From Saccharicrinis sp963665705 (GTDB taxonomy: Bacteria; Bacteroidota; Bacteroidia; Bacteroidales; Marinilabiliaceae): DNA of 64,000 bases. Below the pieces are notes generated by a model. The model searched no databases and was not told where the DNA came from. It saw only the letters and a list, made by a program, of their open reading frames with translations. Positions 15,415-23,200 of the stretch are shown piece by piece. A program made the position numbers and the translations under genes. Location: positions 5,828,001 to 5,892,000 of the forward strand of contig OY762448.1 in the NCBI GenBank assembly GCA_963665705.1. Reading direction: 5' to 3'. How positions within the stretch are numbered: the stretch's first letter is position 1; every line of letters starts with the position of its first letter.

Positions 15415-16047
15415 TTATTTGCGCCCGAAGTCAGCAGGTATTTCTCCCCATTGTTTAGTTTCCCACTTTAGTATAGGTTGTGAATAGGTGTTGCTTTTTA
15501 ACCATTCTTCAGCCCGATGTATTACTTGAAATAATGTTTCTGTTCTTTGACTTCTTTCTAGCTTTGATCTGCATTTTTTAGCTTTAACCCAGTTCATAGC
15601 AATCTTTGAGTCCGAATAGATAGGGATATTTATTTTATGTTGTTTTTGGTAAGCTAAGCCATGTACAATGGCAAGAAATTCTCCAATGTTATTTGTGCCT
15701 AATTCAAATTTTTTAATAAAGGCTTGTGTTCCTGTTGCTGTATATACTCCCTGATATTCCATGATGCCAGGATTCCCACTGCAAGCAGCATCTACACTTA
15801 AGCTATTCTGAATTATTTGTGCATTGTTTTCTAGTGTGTTTTGGAGTTTTTTGTCTGTAGAATCTTTTTTGCCCCAATGTAAATCCGGATCTTCATTGTA
15901 AGCTTTTTCAGCTTCTTGTAATGTTGTAAAACCCTTGTATTTTACATTGCTAACTCCTTTGATATTTTTTTGGCATTCACTCCAGTTATTATAAATGCCC
16001 GGAGCATGTCCATTCCAAATAACATAAAATTTATTCTTTTTTGCCAT
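15415..16047 (-). CDS. RNase HI-family protein with N-terminal viroplasmin-like domain
   Basis: 210 residues. Residues about 1-50 (KKNKFYVIWNGHAPGIYNNWSECQKNIKG ending in the FTTLQEAEKAY helix) form the caulimovirus viroplasmin/RNase H N-terminal domain that binds RNA-DNA hybrids in eukaryotic-type RNase H1. After a linker the RNase H fold shows the catalytic acids: Asp in SVDAACSGNPG, Glu in NNIGEFLAIVHGL, Asp in IYSDSKIAMNWVK, and the terminal Asp in IPADFGRK. It would degrade RNA in RNA-DNA hybrids. It follows marC on the same strand after 2 nt, so the two are co-transcribed, and its 3' end abuts the convergent histidine kinase gene. Confidence 0.92.
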   Translation of the reverse strand: MAKKNKFYVIWNGHAPGIYNNWSECQKNIKGVSNVKYKGFTTLQEAEKAYNEDPDLHWGKKDSTDKKLQNTLENNAQIIQNSLSVDAACSGNPGIMEYQGVYTATGTQAFIKKFELGTNNIGEFLAIVHGLAYQKQHKINIPIYSDSKIAMNWVKAKKCRSKLERSQRTETLFQVIHRAEEWLKSNTYSQPILKWETKQWGEIPADFGRK

Positions 16048-16049
16048 TG

Positions 16050-16652
16050 TTAGCCTTTTAATGCTGGTAAAAACTGAGTTAATAGGTTTGCAAAATTAGA
16101 TAAAAAAAGTCTGATAGACATGGCTAATAATATGATTCCAAAGAATTTTTGTAAAAGATATATGCCACCTTCCCCTATTATTTTTTCGACTTTATCTGTT
16201 GTTTTTAAGATGAAGAAAACAATTATAATATTTAATACTAATGCAATAATAATATTGATTGAATCAAATTCTGATCTAAGTGATAATAGTGTAGTAAATG
16301 AACCTGCTCCAGCAATGAGTGGAAATGCAATTGGGACAATGCTAGCTCCGGTTGGAGAGTCGTCATGTCTAAAAATGTGAATGCCAAAAATCATTTCAAA
16401 TGCCATTACTAGTAAAACGAAAGAACCTGCTATTGCAAAAGATGAGATGTCTACACCAAAAAGACCTAATAAAGGTTCTCCCAGGAAAAAAAACAGTAAT
16501 AATATGCTCAGAGAAATAAGTGAAGCTTGAAAAGCATTAATTTTATTTCCTTGTTTTTTAATATTGATTATTAATGGAATTGAGCCTAGGATGTCTATTA
16601 CAGCAAATAGGACAATGAAAGCTGACAGTATTTGTAGACCATTTAAATTCAT
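16050..16652 (-). CDS. MarC-family integral membrane protein
   Basis: 200 residues with about six transmembrane helices: MarC/UPF0056 family. Visible features are the N-terminal FAVIDILGSIPLIINIKKQG segment, the GVDISSFAIAGSFVLLVMAFEMIFG helix, and AFPLIAGAGSFTTLLSL in the middle. The family has no settled function; the old link to multiple antibiotic resistance has not held up. An in-frame GTG at 16703 would lie upstream of the predicted promoter box TACATTTG (16687-16680), so ATG at 16652 was chosen. It forms a two-gene operon with the RNase HI-like gene. Confidence 0.9.
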   Translation of the reverse strand: MNLNGLQILSAFIVLFAVIDILGSIPLIINIKKQGNKINAFQASLISLSILLLFFFLGEPLLGLFGVDISSFAIAGSFVLLVMAFEMIFGIHIFRHDDSPTGASIVPIAFPLIAGAGSFTTLLSLRSEFDSINIIIALVLNIIIVFFILKTTDKVEKIIGEGGIYLLQKFFGIILLAMSIRLFLSNFANLLTQFLPALKG

Positions 16653-16679
16653 ATTCTTAATTTTAGTCGTTAGTTTGTG

Positions 16680-16687
16680 CAAATGTA
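16680..16687 (-). promoter_or_regulatory. -7 element of the marC-RNase H operon
   Basis: TACATTTG on the minus strand matches TAnnTTTG; transcription would begin near 16673, about 20 nt before the ATG at 16652. The same motif sequence serves ppa. Confidence 0.6.
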
Positions 16688-16820
16688 AACTAAAATATTT
16701 CACAAAACTTATGACATTATTTAGATTTTATAAATAAAAGGCTTCTATTAAATATGTGAGAATTCATTCTTGTGGGAGAGTGTGATTAACTTATTTTAGT
16801 TACTTCAGTTAAAGTATAAA

Positions 16821-16856
16821 TAAAAAAAAGCAGCCGAGAGATTCTCGACTGCTTTT
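16821..16856 (-). terminator. Intrinsic terminator of the glnK-amtB operon
   Basis: On the minus strand AAAAGCAG pairs with CTGCTTTT, with an inner 5-bp stem (TCGAG/CTCGG region, one mismatch) and a 3-nt loop, followed by a long U-tract. It lies 34 nt past the amtB stop. Confidence 0.9.
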
Positions 16857-16889
16857 ATCAAATATTTAAAAGCTATGGTTATGAGCTTA

Positions 16890-18083
16890 TTAATTGTAAG
16901 AACTCTGTCCGTGTTCGTGAATGTCAAGACCTTCTCTTTCTTCTTGTTCTGTAACTCTAAGTCCCATAGTTGCTTTAAGAATTTGGAATAAAATTAATCC
17001 TAATCCAAATGCCCATGCACCTATTGTTACAACGCCAATAACTTGGCTTAATAGAAGTGAAGCTCCACCTCCGTAAAATAAACCTCCATCAGTAGCAAAT
17101 AAACCTACTAATAAAGTACCTACTGCACCACATACACCGTGTACGGAAATTGCACCAACTGGATCATCAACTTTAAGAACTTTATCAAAGAACTCAATTG
17201 AGAATACAATTATAAATCCAGCTATAATACCAATGATTGTTGCGCCTCCTGGGCTTACTGCATCACAACCAGCTGTAATAGCTACAAGTCCGGCTAAAGC
17301 GCCGTTTAATGTCATAGATAAATCAGGTTTACCATAACGGAACCAAGTAACAAACATAGTTACTACTGCACCTGCAGCAGCTGATAGGTTTGTAGTGATA
17401 AAGATTTTAGCCACTGCATTTGCATTGTCACCGCTAATTGCTAACTGAGATCCTGGGTTGAAACCAAACCATCCTAACCAAAGAATAAATACACCAAGTG
17501 CACCTAAAACCATGTTGTGACCAGGGATTGCATTTGCGCCTCCATTGTATTTTCCTAAACGAGGTCCAAGAGTCCAGGCACCTGCTAATGCAGCCCATCC
17601 TCCTACTGAGTGTACTACAGTAGAACCAGCAAAATCATGAAATGGAGTTTCCATGGTTGATAACCAACCGCCGCCCCAAACCCAGTGACCTGAAATCGGG
17701 TAAATAACTGCTGTAATAACAACAGAGAATACTAAATATGTACTAAATTTTGTACGTTCAGCCATTGCTCCAGAAACAATTGTTGCAGCTGTTGCGGCAA
17801 ATACTGTTTGGAAAAATAGATTGTGATAATCTCCGTCTACGTTGTAAAAGAAATCAAAAGCTCCAAAGAAAGCACCTTCTCCACCATACATAATGCTGTA
17901 TCCAATGATCCAGAAAAGTAGTGAACCAAATGCGAAGTCCATGAAGTTTTTCATGATAATGTTACCAACGTTTTTAGCTCTTGTAAAACCAGCCTCTACT
18001 AAGGCGAATCCTGCCTGCATAAAAAATACTAAAATGCCGGCTACCAGTATCCATAATATGTCTAATGCACTGTTTGCGTCCAT
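16890..18083 (-). CDS. amtB: Ammonium transporter AmtB
   Basis: 397-residue Amt/Rh-family ammonium channel with about eleven transmembrane helices. The pore residues are recognisable: the twin-histidine positions in FAGSTVVHSVGGWAALAG and ISVHGVCGAVGTLLVGLFA, with the conserved Asp just before the first (HDFAG). GWFGFNPGSQL is the usual motif of the central helix. There is no separate signal peptide; the first helix starts near residue 8. The cytoplasmic C-terminal tail (about 370-397) is where PII proteins dock in known complexes. The PII gene lies 48 nt upstream on the same strand, so regulation by PII docking is a reasonable inference. Confidence 0.95.
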   Translation of the reverse strand: MDANSALDILWILVAGILVFFMQAGFALVEAGFTRAKNVGNIIMKNFMDFAFGSLLFWIIGYSIMYGGEGAFFGAFDFFYNVDGDYHNLFFQTVFAATAATIVSGAMAERTKFSTYLVFSVVITAVIYPISGHWVWGGGWLSTMETPFHDFAGSTVVHSVGGWAALAGAWTLGPRLGKYNGGANAIPGHNMVLGALGVFILWLGWFGFNPGSQLAISGDNANAVAKIFITTNLSAAAGAVVTMFVTWFRYGKPDLSMTLNGALAGLVAITAGCDAVSPGGATIIGIIAGFIIVFSIEFFDKVLKVDDPVGAISVHGVCGAVGTLLVGLFATDGGLFYGGGASLLLSQVIGVVTIGAWAFGLGLILFQILKATMGLRVTEQEEREGLDIHEHGQSSYN

Positions 18084-18131
18084 GATATTGTCTTTTTAAT
18101 GTTTTTAAATCAGATTAGTTCAGAAGGTTGG

Positions 18132-18476
18132 TTACTTAACATATAAAGTTTCTGGACCTGATTCGCCAGTTCTTATTCTATATGTTTCATCAATGTCAGT
18201 AATAAATATTCTTCCGTCACCTATTTCGCCAGTTCTTGCAGCTGACATTAATGCTTGAACGGTTTTTTCAAGATTTTCGTCACGAACGATAATAGAAATT
18301 AGACGTCGCTCTATGATACTTGTATCATATACTGTACCTCTGTATAAATGACCTTCTCTTGCTGTTCCTACGCCACGAACATCCCAATAAGAAAAGAAGG
18401 TAATGTCTTGCTCTTCAAGAGCTTTTTTAACACTCTCATACTGTGTTAATCTGATAATTGCTTCAATTTTTTTCAT
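18132..18476 (-). CDS. PII-family nitrogen regulator with a divergent T-loop
   Basis: 114-residue PII signalling protein, normal length. The start MKKIEAIIRLTQYESVKKAL and the C-terminal RTGEIGDGRIFI motif, which contacts ATP/ADP, are typical. The T-loop reads GVGTAREGHLYRGTVYDT: Arg and the Tyr equivalent to the uridylylated Tyr51 are kept (YRGTVY), but the loop looks one residue shorter than in E. coli GlnB and the Gln equivalent to Gln39, which helps bind Mg-ATP and 2-oxoglutarate, is not present. Ligand response may therefore differ from the textbook. It precedes amtB by 48 nt, so it would gate the ammonium channel (GlnK-like role). Confidence 0.93.
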   Translation of the reverse strand: MKKIEAIIRLTQYESVKKALEEQDITFFSYWDVRGVGTAREGHLYRGTVYDTSIIERRLISIIVRDENLEKTVQALMSAARTGEIGDGRIFITDIDETYRIRTGESGPETLYVK

Positions 18477-18567
18477 GTCTTTTACAATTAATTCGGATGT
18501 GTTTTTCTAATGTTAGTTTGTAAACTAATTTATTACATCCGGTATTAATAACTATTGGTTGTATTTT

Positions 18568-18713
18568 AAAAAGAAGGTGAAAAGGTTGTCTGTATGGTAA
18601 TAATGTGGAAAATTATACCCTTTTCCAGTTAATTAACGCATATTGGAGAGAACAATTGCTTGGTTTTCAGTGTTGAGAAATGAATACAGGCTCAACGTTC
18701 TCACCTTCTTTTT
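18568..18713 (-). repeat. 146-bp structured region bounded by a perfect 13-bp inverted repeat
   Basis: AAAAAGAAGGTGA (18568-18580) and its exact complement (18701-18713) lie 120 bp apart between the torF-like gene and the PII gene. On the minus strand the first arm begins 5 nt after the torF-like stop and the second arm ends in T5. Inside are a GTTGAG/CTCAAC hairpin (18672-18696) and a GAGAAC/GTTCTC pair (18648-18653 with 18697-18702). It could be an oversized terminator, a structured leader of glnK-amtB, or a small MITE; no target duplication was found. Confidence 0.6.
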
Positions 18714-18718
18714 CTGTC

Positions 18719-19387
18719 TTATAGAGAAATTCCAACTACTAAGTGTAATTGCTCAGTATTGGGATTTAAAATTACTTGACCAAATACAGGTAAAGAGAAT
18801 GTTTCTGAGAATTTAATCTCTTTCGAAGTTCCTAGACCTATATTTACTACTGCAAATTCAGTGTCGTCAGAATGCCATCCATCTCCTGCTCCTAAAAATA
18901 CATCTACATTTTCAAAAGCATATCCAGCTTCAAAATACATGATGCCATCTTCAGCTCCTGCTCCATCAATTGAATTATTTAGCATGTAATTACCTGCTAA
19001 ACTAAGACCGCCAGTCTCAAATCCTAAATTTAATTCTAATGCATGACTTGAGATTTCGTCTCCAAATTCGCCCCATTTACTGCCAGGGTAATAATAATCA
19101 GTTAATCCTAAGCTCAATCCAAAGTCAAAACCATAAGATAAGTAAAGATCTGCTTCATTAAGTGATGCCCAACCAGTAGATGAGTTTGCGGATAGTGCAT
19201 ATGAGCCCCAGGCTCCAATTGCAAAATTACCAGCAGCATACTCAACGGTCGGTTGAATTGCAGGTGCGTCTCCGAAGTCAACACCACGGAATACATAACG
19301 AGATACTAAATCAGCTCCAACTGAAAATTGAGCTTTAGCTGTAGATACAGCCATAACAATTGTTAAAAACAAAAATACCTTTTTCAT
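18719..19387 (-). CDS. TorF-family putative outer-membrane porin
   Basis: 222 residues starting MKKVFLFLTIVMAVSTAKAQ, a signal peptide cleaved before FSVGADLVSRYVFRG. The SRYVFRGVDFGDAPAIQPTVEYA segment is the hallmark of the TorF/Gcw_chp family of small beta-barrels. The rest shows alternating amphipathic strands and ends in VVGISL with a hydrophobic C-terminal residue, as expected for an outer-membrane barrel. An in-frame TTG at 19414 adds no useful sequence. It lies directly upstream of glnK-amtB on the same strand, a context that suggests a role in uptake of a nitrogen source; that is inference. Confidence 0.85.
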   Translation of the reverse strand: MKKVFLFLTIVMAVSTAKAQFSVGADLVSRYVFRGVDFGDAPAIQPTVEYAAGNFAIGAWGSYALSANSSTGWASLNEADLYLSYGFDFGLSLGLTDYYYPGSKWGEFGDEISSHALELNLGFETGGLSLAGNYMLNNSIDGAGAEDGIMYFEAGYAFENVDVFLGAGDGWHSDDTEFAVVNIGLGTSKEIKFSETFSLPVFGQVILNPNTEQLHLVVGISL

Positions 19388-19992
19388 TTTAACAGGTTTT
19401 AATAGGTTACACAAAAAATTCTAATGATTATTGATATACTAGTTATTATTCATGGGGTGATGAAACTATAAAAAGGAACTTTATCCTTTTTTGGGGTGTC
19501 GTTTATCAATAATCACACTGCAAAAATGTATTTTTTTTTAATACGCCCCAAATAAAATAGGGGCTAATTTTAAAAAATTCACAAAAATTATGAATTACAC
19601 CCCTTAGAATTGATGGTTATGGTCATTGTTTGTGTAAATATATACATATGAGGGTTCGGGTTTTAGGGGTCTTCGCAAAAAAAAATAGTAAGTGTTATAG
19701 TGAATGTGTATTTTTTGTAAAAATGATTGAAATCGTTAATGTTAATGTAATGGGCCTTTTATCTAATATTTATTTATAAATGTAAGTAATAAGTTTAGTT
19801 TGTGTAATTATTAGGGTGGGTCCTTTTAGTTATATTATTCTTTTATAGTTTGATTTATATATTTAATATGAAGAAATGGTTAAGTTTTTGAGTTGAGATC
19901 TTTTTTTCGGAGTATAAAGGACCTATCTGTTGTGTATGTTTTGTTGCGGATTTTATTTCATTATTATATGTTAACGGATTTAGTGATTAAAT

Positions 19993-20029
19993 ATGACAAA
20001 AGTCATTAAAAAAACATTGTAAAAGTCAT
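19993..20029 (+). repeat. Direct repeats AAAAGTCAT upstream of gltB
   Basis: AAAAGTCAT occurs at 19998-20006 and 20021-20029, 23 bp apart. The first copy forms the short palindrome ATGAC-AAAA-GTCAT (19993-20006). A possible regulator site; chance is not excluded in such AT-rich DNA. Confidence 0.4.
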
Positions 20030-20142
20030 CTTTTAACAGTTATTAAATCACTCAATCTTGGAAAATATAATTAAATGAGCTATTTTTGCTCCGTTTTCGA
20101 AGTAAAAGTGTTGAATAAATTATAATTACCAAATATAATTAT

Positions 20143-20166
20143 CCTTTCATTTTATAAATTGAAAGG
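20143..20166. repeat. 24-bp near-perfect palindrome upstream of gltB
   Basis: CCTTTCA (20143-20149), TTTATAAA (20151-20158) and TGAAAGG (20160-20166) form a symmetric unit with only the T-T pair at 20150/20159 unmatched. It could form a hairpin in RNA or be a dimeric protein site. Confidence 0.5.
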
Positions 20167-20189
20167 GTTATATGGTAAAGAAATGAACG

Positions 20190-20206
20190 GTTGATTAGTA
20201 ATCAAC
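20190..20206. promoter_or_regulatory. Perfect 8-1-8 palindrome 39 bp before gltB, candidate operator
   Basis: GTTGATTAGTAATCAAC is perfectly symmetric around G20198 and ends 39 bp before the gltB ATG, so it would overlap or flank the promoter. The half-site TTGAT resembles CRP/FNR-family half-sites, but the spacing is one base longer than a classical FNR box. Which regulator binds is unknown. Confidence 0.55.
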
Positions 20207-20245
20207 TATTGTGCAGTATTATTCCTTCTTTATTAATATATAGAT

Positions 20246-23200
20246 ATGATGCAAAAGAGATTTCCAAAGGCAATTGGATTGTATGATCCTGCCAATGAGC
20301 ATGATAACTGTGGGATTGGATTTGTGGCAAATATCAATGGGCAACAGTCCCATGATATTGTTAACAGAGGTCTAGAGGTTTTAGTTAATATGACTCATAG
20401 GGGTGCCGAAAGTTCAGATAATAAATCTGGAGATGGAGCCGGAATATTGATTCAAGTACCACACGAATTTTGTAATTCACTAGAATTTGATTTACCAGAA
20501 CCAGGAAAATATGGAACTGGGTTGTTGTTCTTGCCAGAAGAAGATAGAGAAGCTTTACTTTGTCAGGAAGAATTAAATAGAAATCTTCTGGAAGAGGATC
20601 TTGAGTTAATTGGCTACAGAGATGTTCCTGTTGATAGTAGTGTAATTGGAGAAATTGCAAAGAGAACAGAGCCTAAAATACGTCAGGTTTTTGTTAAAGG
20701 TAAATATGAGCAAGATAAAATTGAAAGAAAACTTTTTATTGCTCGAAAAGTTACGGAAAGAGCTATTAGAGAGTCTGATTTAAAAGAAAAAGAAGCTTTT
20801 TACCTTCCAAGTCTTTCTACTAAGATTTTTATTTATAAAGGAATGTTAACCCCTGATCAAGTAGGGGCATATTTCTTAGATTTACAAAATCCTAAATTAA
20901 AAAGTGCTATATCTTTAGTTCACTCCAGATTTAGTACTAACACATTCCCAGCATGGGATTTAGCTCAGCCATTTCGTATTATGGCACATAACGGTGAAAT
21001 TAATACTATTAAAGGTAACCGATTATGGATGCAAGCACGTGAGTCGTTATTAAAATCTGATTTATTTGGTGATGATCTTAAAAAGATTTTCCCAGTAATT
21101 GAACCTGGTAAAAGTGATTCTGCGTCGTTAGATAATGTATTAGAGTTTTTATTCTTAACAGGAAGAACATTGCCTCAAGCATTGAGTATGTTGATTCCTG
21201 AGTCTTGGAATGATAAGAATCCAATTCCAAAAAGTTTAAAAGCATATTATGAGTATCACTCAACTATCATGGAGCCATGGGATGGTCCAGCTTCAATTGT
21301 ATTTTCAGATGGTAGATATATTGGAGGTACTTTAGATAGAAATGGTTTAAGACCTTCTCGTTATGTTATCACCAAAGATGATATGATTGTGATGGGATCA
21401 GAGGTTGGATGTCAAGTTTTTGAACCTGAAGAAATCAAAGAGAAAGGCCGCTTGAAACCTGGTAAACTGTTGTTAGTTGATACAAAACTAGGAATTATTA
21501 TTCCTGATCAAGAGATTAAAGCTCAACTTTCAAAAAGGTATCCGTATGAAAATTGGTTGAAAGAAAATCGTATTCGCCTTAAAGATATTGAAGTTAAGCA
21601 CAGAGTAAAATCATCTGTTGAAAACTTTGATTCATTTATTAAAGCATTTGGTTATTCAAGAGAAGATATAAAGTTGCTTATTGGTCCAATGGCACAAGCA
21701 GGAATGGAGCCTATAAATTCAATGGGTAATGATACTCCAATCGCTGCGATATCTGATAAGCCACAAAGATTATTTTCATACTTCCGTCAATTATTTGCAC
21801 AGGTAACTAATCCTCCTATTGATCCAATCAGAGAAGGTTTGGTTATGGCTTTGACAAATTATATTGGGTCAGCTTCGAAGAATATATTAGAATATAGTCC
21901 GGCACATTGTCGCTTAATAAAGTTTGAGAGTCCTATCGTTACTAATACGGATCTTGGAAAAATTAAAGATTATCGTAGAGAGGAATTTACTCAAACAACA
22001 ATTCCAATGCTATATCCTGTTAAAGAGGGTGGTGCAGGTATGGAAAAAGCTGTTGATGCTATGTGTTTGGCCGCTGAGAAAGCTGTTGATGAAGAAAAGA
22101 ACTTTATTATTTTATCTGATAGAAATCTAGATAAAGATATGGCAGCAGTACCTTCATTATTGGCTGTTGCAGCAGTTCATCATCACCTTATTAAAAAGAA
22201 AAAACGTATGCAAACCGGTATCATTGTTGAAACCGGAGAAGCTCGTGAAGTGATGCATTTTGCCTTATTATTAGGTTTTGGTGCCAGTGTAATTAATCCT
22301 TATTTAGCTTTTGCTTCAATAGATGATTTAGTGAAGAAAGGTGAGCTAGATATGGATTATGAACAAGCTCGTGAAAACTATATTAAGGCGGTAGATAAAG
22401 GATTGTTGAAAATCCTTTCAAAAATGGGTATTTCAACTCTTAGAAGTTATCATGGTGCCCAAATTTTTGAGGCAGTAGGTATTTCTCAGGGTATTGTAGA
22501 TAAGTATTTTACAGGAACTGCATCTAAGATTGGAGGAGTTGGTTTTGAAGAGCTTGCTCGTGAAGCAGAGTTGTTCCATGAGAAAGCTTTTGCTACAGCT
22601 CAAGCCAATGAAGTATTAAATAGTACAGGGGCTTATGCTTACAGAAAATATGGTGAGAAGCACGGTTGGAATCCAGAAACAATAGGATTGTTGCAGTGGT
22701 CAACAAGTCAGGGTGATTATAGTAAGTTTAAAGAGTATACTCAAAAGGTAGAAGAGGATAATAAGAATCCGTTGTTCTTAAGAGGATTCCTTAAGCTAAA
22801 AGATAGAGAACCTATTGATATTAATGAAGTTGAACCTGTTGAAAATATTACAAAGCGCTTTGTTACAGGAGCGATGAGTTATGGTTCTATTTCAAAAGAA
22901 GCTCACACAGCTCTTGCTATTGCCATGAATGAAGTTGGTGGTAGAAGTAATACAGGAGAAGGTGGTGAAGATGCAGAAAGATTTAAATCGAATGCGCGTA
23001 GTTCTATTAAACAAATTGCTTCTGGCCGTTTTGGAGTAACGAATAATTATTTGGTTAACGCTGATGAGCTTCAAATTAAAGTGGCTCAGGGTGCAAAGCC
23101 AGGAGAGGGTGGTCAGTTGCCTGGATTTAAAGTAGATAAAATTATCGCTAAGTTGAGAAACTCAACTCCAGGAATTACACTAATTTCACCTCCTCCACAT

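Larger units (their letters stand above)
19388..20245. other. Long divergent regulatory region between the torF-like gene and gltB
   Basis: About 860 bp with no supported gene. It separates two arms of the nitrogen locus. On the torF side there is an AAAAAGGA/TCCTTTTT hairpin (19470-19491), a GCCCC/GGGGC hairpin (19545-19564), and an outer GGGGTGT/ACACCCC pair (19493-19499 with 19597-19603). In the middle, GGTCCTTT (19819-19826) pairs with AAAGGACC (19916-19923). On the gltB side are AAAAGTCAT direct repeats at 19998 and 20021 and two palindromes listed separately. No clear sigma-54 -24/-12 promoter was found by eye. Confidence 0.6.

Noticed and set aside
16120..16380. 86-codon plus-strand frame
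   Set aside because: It lies fully antisense to marC and has no motif or start signal.
19650..19672. Three G-runs (19652-19669), possible G-quadruplex in the nitrogen intergenic region
   Set aside because: Only three runs of three or more G are present; a fourth was not found close enough.
19388..20245. Sigma-54 promoter in front of gltB or the torF-like gene, given rpoN in the window
   Set aside because: No sequence with a GG-N10-GC core in good TGGCAC/TTGC context was found by eye on either strand.
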